Shown: positions 1 through 7,949 of the stretch, piece after piece
How positions within the stretch are numbered: the first letter of the stretch is position 1
How the letters are laid out: each line of letters opens with the position of its first letter
Translations under genes and position numbers: made by a program
Notes under the pieces: model-generated
Database searches by the model: none
The model's input: the letters and a program-made list of their open reading frames with translations, nothing else
Told to the model about the DNA's origin: nothing
Assembly: GCA_001683735.1 (NCBI GenBank)
Contig: LUGG01000042.1
Location: 1-10,689 of the forward strand
DNA length: 10,689 nucleotides
Direction: 5' to 3'
Source of the DNA: Grifola frondosa
Lineage: Eukaryota; Basidiomycota; Agaricomycetes; Polyporales; Grifolaceae

Positions 1-376
1 GCAGCATGTTCTTCGGCAATTCAACTATATCGCTGTTCGGCTTCAACATTCCTCTGCGATGAGCAATGTTCCGAACGATCCATGCATCCAACCATTCAAA
101 TATGGCTAGAATGGAATAGGGAATGCCCACTGCAACTTCCTGGGTGCCTGTGTAATGCTCCACAGCAACAATGACTCGAGTCTCCTGAAATTGAAGGATG
201 CGGGTGATTCGTCCTGTAAACTCGGTGTTGGGTCCCAAAAGACGAAGGGGACCAGAAAAATAGATTGGGATAAGATGATCCTGGACTGGATCGAGGATGA
301 GGATATGTTTACGAGTCTGTCGATGCACCCGATAGTAGGGAACCTGAGTATCACAAAGGTACGAAATTGCCTGCAT
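1..376 (-). CDS. Partial unrecognised protein, 5' part of a gene leaving the window
   Basis: The minus strand is open from an ATG at 374-376 to the left edge, 125 codons with no stop and no visible intron. The first residues are MQAISYLCDTQVPYY, later stretches include ILILDPVQDHLIPIYFSGPL and VAVGIPYSILAIFEWLDAWI, and the visible end is IVELPKNML. The composition is that of an ordinary folded globular protein. A stop lies in frame upstream (TAA at about 431-433) with no earlier ATG, which supports this start, and the base at -3 is A. The plus-strand and other minus-strand frames here give poor protein. I do not recognise the family and assign no function. The C-terminus lies outside the window. 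It is head-to-head with the truncated retroelement starting about 200 bases away. Confidence 0.6.
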   Translation of the reverse strand, partial: MQAISYLCDTQVPYYRVHRQTRKHILILDPVQDHLIPIYFSGPLRLLGPNTEFTGRITRILQFQETRVIVAVEHYTGTQEVAVGIPYSILAIFEWLDAWIVRNIAHRRGMLKPNSDIVELPKNML

Positions 377-428
377 GATGGTGATGGACGGGAACAAGAA
401 TATCTGGAAATAGCCGAATGAAATTATG

Positions 429-439
429 CTTTATTTATG
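429..439 (-). promoter_or_regulatory. TATA-like AT-rich box upstream of the left-edge gene
   Basis: On the minus strand the sequence reads CATAAATAAAG, about 55 bases upstream of the ATG at 376. The position suits a core promoter, but the segment is generally AT-rich. The rest of 377-529 shows nothing else recognisable. Confidence 0.2.
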
Positions 440-529
440 AGTATAAGCACGTGACCACATTCCCGATTTGATGTCCCATGCCATATCATTTACTGATGAC
501 AGGATGTGCAAAATTGATGTTATTTTGCC

Positions 530-1180
530 ATGTCCAGGTACCAAACACTTTTGGTGCGTGACAGCGCGGACTTTCGTTCCGGGCATATTGCTGCATTCTA
601 CTCGGCGAAGCTCTCGTCGGCACAGATGAATTACCCTGTGCATGAGATTGAGATGTTAGCTGGCGTGGAATCAATGCTGCGTCACCGTGACATATTACTC
701 GGATGTCACTTTACCTGGGTCACTGACCACCGCGGACTTGTGCACTTGCTTCGGCAAAGGAACCTGTCGGGGCGGCAGGCGCGGTGGTTAGAAACCATTT
801 CCGGATTTGACTTTGAAATTGAATACTTGCCTGGTGCTGAGAACGTCCTAGCGGATGCACTATCGCGCATTTACGCACATGATAGTCCCGGCACGGTGCG
901 CGCCGCATCCGAGTATGCCATACATGACGACAGTGACGCATTCTTCGCCGCGCTGGAGGCGCAAGCAATATCCGTACCAGTCTTGACGGGTTCCGAGGCC
1001 AAGGCCATTATGCCCGCTCGACGCGGCATGCGGTTACGTGCTACGCTACCTGACGCATCGACGGGGCGGCCGGAGACCTCCAAGGAGTTCGCGAAGCGGA
1101 TAAAGCGTGTCGTTTTGCACGGGCCACGTGCAGAGCGACAGGAGGCGGGGTCCTGCGGAAACACCACAATCAGTTGCTAA
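530..1180 (+). pseudogene. Ty3/gypsy pol fragment: RNase H domain and linker
   Basis: This is the retrotransposon RNase H, which degrades the RNA strand of the RNA/DNA hybrid during reverse transcription. Visible motifs in order are NYPVHEIEMLAGVE, TDHRGLVHLL, SGRQARWLE and YLPGAENVLADALSR. They supply the Glu and the two later Asp of the active site. The N-terminal strand with the first catalytic Asp (normally a DAS-like motif) is absent: codons from the ATG at 530 to about 585 do not resemble the family. After the domain comes a linker of the type found between RNase H and integrase. The frame then stops at 1180, while the neighbouring frame continues into integrase, so a net +1 shift around 1125-1155 separates the two. 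The ATG at 530 is probably fortuitous. Confidence 0.85.
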
Positions 1181-3134
1181 CAACGTTGCTAATGACTCAC
1201 CAGAGTCACCAAGTAATGCCCGGAAGGCTGTGCCAGCGCCAAACGACGCACGTCACATAGAGCCGGAGGGCGGGCATCTTCTCCCTGAGGATATTCAGCT
1301 CTCCGAAGCAGCTACAAGCCTCAGTAATCAGTTTCTGGGATGTCTATCTGAGAATACAGAGGGAATAGACTTACCAGCTGTGCTGAAAGGCAGCTACAAT
1401 GTGGACCCATTCTTCAGCAAAATTCTGGAAGCTCCGAAGCAGTTTAAGAACTTCTGGGTTGAAGATGGGTTAATGTTTCTCAAGGAACGACACCGCAAGC
1501 TACTGTGCATACCTAACGTCGTCATGGACACCCGCAGTGTCCGCGAGATCATAATCTCGCATGGTCACTCGCTATTGGCTCACCTCGGAGCTTACAAGAC
1601 ACTGGGCCTCTTGAAGGACCACGTGTGGTGGAAATCCATGGCTTCAGATGTTCAGAAGTATTGTGATACCTGCAAGACTTGTAAACGAAGTAAACCCAGC
1701 AATCAGAAGCCTTACGGGCTCTTGAATCCCCTATCTGTGCCTAGTGCACCTTGGGAAGCTGTTGGTATCGATTTCGTGGGCCCGCTTCCCGAGTCTAAAG
1801 ACAGGAACGGGAGCTACGATTCAATCACCGTGATAATAGATTTACTCACCGGAATGGTCCACCTGGTTCCCAGCCGAACGAATCACACCGCTAAGCAGGT
1901 TGCTGAACTAGTCTTCGCGGAAGTCTATAAACATCACGGGTTGCCCCGTGCAATTGTTAGCGACCGCGACGTGTTATTTACGAGTCTGTTCTGGGCTCAC
2001 CTGCATAAATTGCTCGGTGTTGAGCTGCGTATGTCAAGCGCCTACCACCCGGAGTCCGACGGATCTACCGAGCGGGCGAATCGCACTATAACGCAGATGC
2101 TGCGTCAGTGCGTCGGCACCACCCAGAAGGACTGGGTGGCGAAGTTGCCTGCAATTGAGTTCGCCATTAACTCGGCGCGATCCAACACTACTGGGTACGC
2201 ACCTTTCTTCCTGAATACGGGGCGCATGCCGCGGGCTATGATCTGGGAAGGTGCTGGCCGTGATGAGTACCCTGGTGTTCGAGCGTACGCTCAACGCGTA
2301 AAAGCAGCCATAGTGGCGGCGCACGACAGCATACTAGCATCGCGTGTGAAGCAGACGCGGAATGCCAATCGTCGTCGTCGTCCGGCGCCGTTTGCGGAGA
2401 AAGATCTCGTGTACATGTCCACGAAGAATATCTCACTGCCAAGGGGACTGGCGCGCAAGCTCGCACCAAAGTTTATCGGTCCCTATACAATAATTAGGGA
2501 CTTTGGGAACAATTCATATCGAATTGCGCTACCTACCAATCTTAAACGGCGTGGTATCCACGATGTGTTCCACGCATCCTTGCTTCGGATCCATGAGCCG
2601 AACGATGACCGCCTGTTTCCTGGGCGGCTCGACTCGCAGGTAGCTGAGTTGGATGATCAAGACGGTGAGTGGGCCATTGACAAACTCGTCGCTCACCGGG
2701 GATCTCGCGACGACGCGATCTTCGAGGCGATCTGGAAATCGGGGGATCGAACTTGGATCCCCTACCCCGCGATCGCGCATCTACCCGCCCTCAAGGCGTA
2801 TTTTGAGGTCCTAGGAATTTCAGACGTCGGTCAGCTCTCGGACGGCGACGGTCGGCCTCCACTCGATGACCCGCAAGTCTTTCTTGGCGCGCTCGGGGCC
2901 TCGCGTCGAACCGGATGCCGCACGTATAAAAGAGCTCGCTCCGCGGGACAACGGCCTCGCTCCAATCCTGTGCTCGACGGCTCTGTCTTGCATCCCTCGA
3001 ATTCATTGATCCCGAACAACATTCTTCATTTCCTTGCCAATCCGATCCCTCTCTTGCAACTTGCTATGATTCCTCAGCTACCGAACAAGTATGCGACACG
3101 TCTCGAGAACCAGACATCGTCTTGCCGGGCGTAG
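1107..3134 (+). CDS. Ty3/gypsy integrase with C-terminal chromodomain (pol 3' part)
   Basis: Integrase joins the retrotransposon cDNA to the host chromosome. Residues are numbered from the frame opening at 1107. The N-terminal zinc finger is H154-x4-H159-x26-C186-x2-C189. The catalytic core has D222 (GIDFVGPLP), D286 (VSDRDVLFTS) and E322 (SDGSTERANR), with exactly 35 residues between the last two, so the DD35E triad is intact. The GPY/F module follows at G458-P459-Y460 (KFIGPYTII). A chromodomain runs from about residue 521 (EWAIDKLVAHRG) through RTWIPYPAIAHLPALKAYF to about 578; in this family it binds histone marks and biases the insertion site. A tail of about 95 residues after the chromodomain looks non-conserved and contains a TATA-like box. 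The frame has no proper start: in a working element it would be continuous with RNase H. Confidence 0.92.
   Translation: MSFCTGHVQSDRRRGPAETPQSVANNVANDSPESPSNARKAVPAPNDARHIEPEGGHLLPEDIQLSEAATSLSNQFLGCLSENTEGIDLPAVLKGSYNVDPFFSKILEAPKQFKNFWVEDGLMFLKERHRKLLCIPNVVMDTRSVREIIISHGHSLLAHLGAYKTLGLLKDHVWWKSMASDVQKYCDTCKTCKRSKPSNQKPYGLLNPLSVPSAPWEAVGIDFVGPLPESKDRNGSYDSITVIIDLLTGMVHLVPSRTNHTAKQVAELVFAEVYKHHGLPRAIVSDRDVLFTSLFWAHLHKLLGVELRMSSAYHPESDGSTERANRTITQMLRQCVGTTQKDWVAKLPAIEFAINSARSNTTGYAPFFLNTGRMPRAMIWEGAGRDEYPGVRAYAQRVKAAIVAAHDSILASRVKQTRNANRRRRPAPFAEKDLVYMSTKNISLPRGLARKLAPKFIGPYTIIRDFGNNSYRIALPTNLKRRGIHDVFHASLLRIHEPNDDRLFPGRLDSQVAELDDQDGEWAIDKLVAHRGSRDDAIFEAIWKSGDRTWIPYPAIAHLPALKAYFEVLGISDVGQLSDGDGRPPLDDPQVFLGALGASRRTGCRTYKRARSAGQRPRSNPVLDGSVLHPSNSLIPNNILHFLANPIPLLQLAMIPQLPNKYATRLENQTSSCRA
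2925..2932 (+). promoter_or_regulatory. TATA box inside the 3' end of pol
   Basis: The sequence TATAAAAG is followed by a pyrimidine-rich leader-like stretch to about 3065 and then by the third ORF. It may be a separate promoter for that ORF. It may equally be a chance match in the poorly constrained pol tail. Confidence 0.35.
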
Positions 3135-3806
3135 ATGACCGGCGTTCCTATCAATTCGCTCTCAGTCAGCTTCAATTGTTCGCGCGCTACGACCAAGCCA
3201 TCCGAGGCAACGACCAGAGGTATCTCCAGGACGCTGCCCCGGGCGGCTACGACCAGTTCCGTACCTTGTGGGCGAGGGACACGACATGTCCCTACCAATT
3301 CAGCCGATTTGCTGGGATCATCGAGCCTATTGGTCTTCACCTTCCGGTCGAGTATTTGGCGCCCGCGCTACAGGAACCACCCCATCGCGTCTTCACCCCC
3401 GAGCAGCTGGAAGTAATTGATTACGTCTTGTGGGATGCCGTACGGTACCGCCGTTTCCAGCGCGAGTGTCGCGCCAGGTCAGGGCCTGAAGGGGACTCAA
3501 GGAAGCGTCGCGAGCCTGACGCCGCACCCAACCAAGGTGCCGTAGGTCCTTCTTCCAAGGGAAAGGAACGTGAGGCCGCCGCCGAAGAAAGCCAAGACGA
3601 CCGCTGGCGAGAAATATCTGACGAAGCAGCGCGAGAGGCGCGAGAGGCGCGAGAAGAAGAAAGCTGACGAGGAGAAGAAGAAAGCTGACGAAAAGGGAAA
3701 GAAAGCCGACGAAGAGGTCCCGATGGCCGTGGACGAGGACAAGGCCGTGGACGAGGACAAGGCCGAGGGTAGCTCGAAGAAGGCAGACGACTTGGAGGAC
3801 CTTTAG
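3066..3806 (+). pseudogene. Third ORF of the retroelement, unknown function, two frame breaks
   Basis: Between pol and the 3' LTR a protein-like frame runs from an open start after a stop at 2927 to 3667. It includes FARYDQAIRGNDQRYLQDAA, YDQFRTLWARDTTCPYQF and VFTPEQLEVIDYVLWDAVRY. No ATG exists anywhere in that frame. The nearest plausible start is ATG 3066 (MIPQLPNKYATRLENQ) in the pol frame, which stops at 3134, so a shift is needed around 3095-3120. A second shift near 3560-3580 leads into the frame ending at 3806. That frame is a highly charged tail (PPKKAKTTAGEKYL, Lys/Glu/Asp repeats, AVDEDK twice, end KKADDLEDL). From memory, mushroom gypsy elements can carry an extra ORF of this sort; its role is unknown to me. 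It is not gag-like: no CCHC knuckle is seen. Confidence 0.6.
3651..3761 (+). repeat. Short tandem repeats in the charged tail of the third ORF
   Basis: A 21-bp unit is duplicated in tandem at 3651-3671 and 3672-3692 with one mismatch and encodes EKKKADE-type residues. An 18-bp unit, gccgtggacgaggacaag, is perfectly duplicated at 3726-3743 and 3744-3761 and encodes AVDEDK twice. Both have lengths that are multiples of three and keep the frame. Confidence 0.85.
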
Positions 3807-3831
3807 AAGAGAGCATCGTGTGACGATACTC

Positions 3832-3841
3832 GGAGGGCGCA
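3832..3841 (+). other. Polypurine-tract-like sequence before the 3' LTR
   Basis: The bases ggagggcgca lie directly before the TG that opens the proposed LTR, where plus-strand DNA synthesis is primed in LTR elements. Two pyrimidine interruptions make it imperfect. Confidence 0.4.
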
Positions 3842-4131
3842 TGTAGCGGATATAGAGCTGCATCCCGTTTTAGACTTAACCTTTCCTAATTCGTCTTTTG
3901 TCTTTCTACTGACTAATCTTTTATTTCCTATGTTCTTCCGACTGCTCCACTCAGTCTCGTGACTACTAGAAAATTTACTATCCTTACTGCTATATAAGAA
4001 CCGGTTTTTCTCTTGTAACGACAGCGTACCTAGAGTAGCTAACCCAACCGTTATCCCTGTCTCTTGCGTGCGTTCTCACTCTCCTACCTTGTGGTGCCAC
4101 CGACTTCCTTTTAAGGATCGCGAGCGCTACA
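3842..4131 (+). repeat. 3' long terminal repeat, 290 bp
   Basis: The segment begins TGTAGCG and ends CGCTACA, a perfect 7-bp terminal inverted repeat with canonical TG...CA ends. It follows a purine-rich tract and lies 36 bases after the end of the third ORF. Inside are a TATA box at 3991 and a pyrimidine-rich downstream part, as expected for U3-R-U5. The bases after it, agata (4132-4136), would be the target-site duplication. The partner copy is not in the window because the 5' end is lost. An alternative left end at TGTGACG (3819) was considered but has no matching right end. Confidence 0.75.
3991..3998 (+). promoter_or_regulatory. TATA box of the LTR promoter
   Basis: TATATAAG lies 149 bases into the LTR, a normal place for the U3 promoter. 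Transcription would start about 30 bases downstream. In a 3' LTR it could also fire outward toward the Aly/REF gene, which lies on the opposite strand. Confidence 0.5.
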
Positions 4132-4185
4132 AGATATCCTCACTAATCTTATCAGATAACCACCGCCCTTCGGCAATATTATGAC

Positions 4186-4191
4186 TTTATT
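4186..4191 (-). terminator. Possible poly(A) signal of the Aly/REF gene
   Basis: The minus strand reads AATAAA about 140 bases beyond the stop codon at 4331. It sits between that gene and the LTR. Fungal poly(A) signals are loose, so support is modest. Confidence 0.3.
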
Positions 4192-4330
4192 ATCCACAGA
4201 CGCAACTGAAGAGATACGGGTGAACTGTGAAGGAAGCACAATGCAGGATATGTATGTACTAAGTATGGCGCAGCCCGAAAACACAATACAGCAAAGTAGC
4301 ACAACGAATACACACCAGAGCTTGAATCAA

Positions 4331-5137
4331 TCAGCTTGCATTCGCTCGATAATCCTCCATCTCCTGGTCTAGCTCCGCCAAAGATTTCTTCTGCAGTTTT
4401 TGTATGCGCTTTGGACCCTTCTTCGTTCGCAAACGTACTTTGGGGTTCGTCACAGGCTGACGAGGGCCCGTTGGGAGAACCCTGACGACAGACTGCTTTC
4501 GTGGTTCCCTGCAATAATTTGCTAAATTGTCAAAGCCTTCAATGTGAACCTAGAAGCACTCACGTAGGCGGGTTCATGGTCTTAGCAATTGATTGTGCTG
4601 GAGGCGGTATTGTAGCACCGAGCCGCTGCAGCAGGGATGGCACTTGGAGGTTTGGTGGCGGTGTTACAATCTTCTGAGGACCGTCTTCATCGACTATAAT
4701 CTCAATCTTTATAGGGCGTCCTATCATTTGTGAGCAACTGTATATGTTAAGTCCATTCGCACATAAATATACTCACTTCCATCCACAATTTTCCCATTGT
4801 ACTTCCCTCTTGCAATCACTGCATCTCCCGGACGCTGGAACGACACCACAGCCATACCCTTCGACTTTCCCTGCGAGTTGTATACCATGAATACATCCTT
4901 TACGGGTCCTACTGTCCTAGTAAATAGGACCTAGGCAGGGTGTTTGGAAGCACAGCGTTATGCGGAAGGATATTATGCACATACCTCCACCTCGTTCTCC
5001 ACAACATCCAGAGGAAGTTTGCTCAATATGATCTTGCTACCCATCTCTGTGTTTGACGGCCCTCCCGGTTTCTTCCCAGGCACACCGTTCGTGCGCCATG
5101 CAGGCGCAGCATGGCCAGCTTGGTTCCCTAGCAGTCG
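4331..5137 (-). CDS. Aly/REF-type mRNA export adaptor (THO complex subunit 4-like), four exons seen
   Basis: Aly/REF (Yra1/Mlo3) proteins bind mRNA with one RRM and recruit export factors in the nucleus. Exons seen are 4985-5137, 4777-4930, 4564-4720 and 4331-4508. Introns are 54, 56 and 55 nt with donors GTATGT, GTGAGT, GTGAGT and acceptors CTAG, ATAG, GCAG, and all phases agree. The RRM spans RNP2 (KIILSKLPLDVVENEVE), TVGPVKDVFMVYNSQG, RNP1 (GKSKGMAVVSF) and GRRPIKIEIIVDEDG. The C-terminus is basic (KKGPKRIQKLQKK) and ends in the UAP56-binding-like LAELDQEMEDYRANAS. That gives 213 residues from 5137. The N-terminus is unresolved. The frame continues open to 5257 without an ATG, and an ACTAAC branch site plus CAG at 5138-5140 suggest another acceptor. 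The first exon must lie further upstream or has been lost. The family call is firm; the symbol is withheld. Confidence 0.88.
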
Positions 5138-5248
5138 CTGTTTGGGAGAATGGTAGGTGTTAGTCGTGCGAACTGCGGCTGCGCCTGCATATGGAGTCGA
5201 GTTGTCCAGAAAGCTGGCGTGGACAGAGCCTAACAAAGTTGTGTGGGT

Positions 5249-5404
5249 ATGCAGAACTCAGAACGAGGCTCTCGAGTTCTCCACTTCAAAGTCGATGTGG
5301 CGGGAAAGGCTATAGAACCCACGTGGCCATTAAGTACTGCTGTTACGATTGATGAGGAACGAATTAATCGTTTCTTATGGGGTGAGCCTCCAGCCAAATT
5401 TTGA
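5249..5404 (+). CDS. Small ORF of 51 codons, unrecognised
   Basis: The ORF begins MQNSERGSRVLHFKVDVAG and ends INRFLWGEPPAKF before TGA. The composition is more like a real protein C-terminus (mixed hydrophobic and acidic residues, two Trp) than the opposite strand. An AG at 5253-5254 after a pyrimidine-poor stretch could be an acceptor, so it might also be a terminal exon. No partner exon was found, and the Aly/REF gene occupies the opposite strand next to it. It may be a short gene, a gene fragment placed here by rearrangement, or chance. I do not recognise it. Confidence 0.25.
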   Translation: MQNSERGSRVLHFKVDVAGKAIEPTWPLSTAVTIDEERINRFLWGEPPAKF

Positions 5405-7949
5405 AACGCACTTTTCATTACATTAGTCGTGGGAAAGTTTTTTAAATAGAAAATTTGATATCCGTGGGAACAAAATTTCTAGGTTAGGGTTACAATCCAA
5501 TACAATCAGGTAACAACCCTGTTCTTACTCAGTTAAAAATTTTTGTATGTGAGATTGTTACTTTTCTTATCTGGTGGCTGAGAAAAACATATGGAGATAA
5601 AATATATGTCAGATGCACGTGATCTTTGTCATGCCTCTAATCGCAAAACAAATGTTCTGCATGATGAAACATAACATAAAACATATCATCAATGTTTTTG
5701 AAAGTCAGTGCATGACATATGTTGCAAAAGGAAGAATCAAAAGGAGAAAAACATATGTGCTTATAAATCTGACATATCCAAATAAGGCAAAATATTAAGC
5801 GTCTATCTATGTGAAGTGCTAAAGTCGACGTCTGCACCATTAATTATTAATCCACCCATTATACATTATAAATAAGTAATTATAAAGTTACATATAGCTC
5901 ATTGACATTCAAGCATTCTTAAAAGTCACGGGACCACCACAAAGCCGTCTTCACCATTAGTTATGCTCTCATGAGCAGAGTTGTAAGGTTAATAAGTTTT
6001 TAATAGTCACACAAATAAAAATGTGGTGAAAAATCCTGAATGTTTTTCCTTGTGATCAGGTCATCCAGGAGCCCAAGAAAAACCATCTTATTGGCTGAGA
6101 CTCTTTGACTCTCAAGCTCCAAGTTTGTGTTGCGTGCATAAGCTCATTAATCATTAGTCAGTTGGAGTGAGTCTTCTTTCTTGAACACACCAAGCAGAAC
6201 CAACGGCATTGACATGCTATGGGGCACAGAATGATGCACTTATGTGTTGTTCTATCTATCAGAGCCTGTCAAGCTGAGACTTCCAACTTTACAGATGTTT
6301 AGTAGGGTCTGATGCCTTTGACATATGCAGACCAGCTTACAGAATCTGGATATAAAATTACAGTATTGCAGGAATGTCAACATACCAATGATGACACTGT
6401 GGAAAATCTCTTCTGCCTGAGGAAAGAGGCATGAGAAAAAGAAGTCATATAGGGTGTGTGGGGGTGGGCATCTTGCTGAGGACGTCATATGTGACCAAGA
6501 CCTTTTGAAATGTGCAGGTGGCTTCAGGATTCCTGGGAAACTTGCTTTGGAGGTCCGTTTTGAACACATCAATGCCCTCAACCTTCAACTCCCCTCATCC
6601 AGCTCCTCAGGATCCTCAACAATGAGCCAGAGTCAGAGAGGTGCTCATCATTGCCAAGGATGAATACCGTGGCCTCCGACATTGTTGGACAGCAGATTCG
6701 AGGGCTTGGAGGACGTGTGTGTATGCTGTGATGGATGCCACACTGTGGGTTGCTTTGAATCCCCTCGAAACAGCGCAGCCCACCTCACCTGCATGGTTGT
6801 TCCACTCATGAGTGGGCAGTTCGACATTACATGATGGTGTGTTTTCTTTTCTAGATTTGGTACAAGGAGGTTGGCGAAGACAAACCCGGGTATAAATGTT
6901 GGGACTCATGACTCATAGGCTTCTTTCATCTTAGTCCTAATAGCTTTGCTTTTCTCTGCATCTTCTGCTTCTCCGTTAGTCTGCTCAGGCTCCTACACTC
7001 CTTCATAATCAGTTTTGTCCATGATGCCTTCCCTGATCGCATTGACGTTCCGTTCCCTTGACTCATATTGCTGCATGTATCCAGTTATCTTGTGTGATTA
7101 TGCCATATAAACCAAATGTTCCTTTATATATGAATTTCTTTTTCTTCTGCTGACGTGTGTGATGTGCACGCCGAGGGTCGGCGAATTTCATCCAGCAAAC
7201 TCATCGAACAGAATACAAACAAGACATGCTATTTTCTGTGTATCAAAGCTATAAGTTTGTTACTGCTACACATTAAGGGTATAGATCGGAAGTAATCATC
7301 CCTCGCGCCTCCACCACATGGGAGGCACGGTCAACAGAGAGGCCAATATGTTACGGAAATTTTTCATGAGGAAGCCGAGCAGTCATACTTGATCACACAG
7401 CTTTCGGAGGCAGAGCTGTCTTTAACAGTTGTCCATACCGCCCCATCATCCTAGGACACTGAGCGATTTCTCCGCTGTTCGGGATGCACCATATGCTATT
7501 GAAGTACGTGGAATAATTAAAGTTGTGTATATAATTCCTGATTTTGTGCTTCTGAGGCATTCCATATCTACGGAAACTCCTGCATCAGCCCAAGACATGT
7601 GCAAGTAAGTATCTCGAAACATCGACCAGTCCGTGTTCACATTGTTGCCATCCGAGCAAGCTTGAGGATATGCTGACACTGAAAGATCTGAGTATGGCAA
7701 CAGACATCTGCAGCAGCGCGGTATATGGCTAAGGACGCACGGTCATTCTGCAGTGGCGAGACATATACATCACAATTCGTGTTCAGATTGCACAACTGAA
7801 GAGTCTTGTGTGCAGAGCATGCATTGGCTGCTATTTTCAGCAGAAAGAAGGTTTGTTTTGAAGTTCAATGCAGCAGAGCAGCTAAGTGTTACATTGCAGG
7901 GCCATCAAACTCAAAAGGGAGTGAAACTAGCGAGACGGCACCACGCCCT
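5405..7949. other. AT-rich intergenic stretch with no supportable gene
   Basis: Both strands carry stops in all frames at the density expected by chance. The open stretches present (for example 6252-6581 minus, 6616-6909 minus, 7446-7700 minus) lack recognisable motifs or convincing splice partners. The first 700 bases are the most AT-rich and contain several CATATG words. A single TTAGGGTTA occurs near 5484. Old, unrecognisable transposon remnants are possible. Nothing further is seen. Confidence 0.5.

Larger units (their letters stand above)
585..4131 (+). mobile_element. 5'-truncated Ty3/gypsy chromovirus with 3' LTR
   Basis: Order on the plus strand: part of RNase H, integrase with zinc finger, catalytic core, GPY/F module and chromodomain, a third ORF, a polypurine-like tract and a 3' LTR. 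RNase H before integrase is the Ty3/gypsy pol order, and a C-terminal chromodomain marks the chromovirus branch. Recognisable homology begins near 585 (residues AAFYSAKLSSAQ). No reverse transcriptase, protease, gag, primer-binding site or 5' LTR is visible upstream, where an unrelated minus-strand gene lies instead. The left boundary is therefore a truncation or rearrangement, exact to perhaps 50 bases. Frame breaks occur near 1125-1155, 3095-3120 and 3560-3580. The copy cannot be autonomous. Confidence 0.9.

Noticed and set aside
155..421. Plus-strand ORF of 88 codons
   Set aside because: It is the mirror of the longer, better minus-strand frame at 1-376.
3819..3841. Alternative LTR start at TGTGACGATAC
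   Set aside because: No matching inverted end; TGTAGCG at 3842 pairs perfectly with CGCTACA at 4125-4131.
5478..5495. Telomere-like TTAGGGTTA
   Set aside because: Only one and a half units and no array, so chance is the simplest reading.
6454..6909. Opposing ORFs of 69 and 97 codons
   Set aside because: No motif, low-complexity Ser run on the plus strand, and no supporting splice or start context.
7371..7604. Two protein-like plus-strand fragments in different frames (EEAEQSYLITQLSEAELSLT and DAPYAIEVRGIIKVVY) ending at a GTAAGT donor
   Set aside because: Short, separated by a stop and a frame change, with no recognisable motif and no partner exon; could be chance or an old pseudogene.
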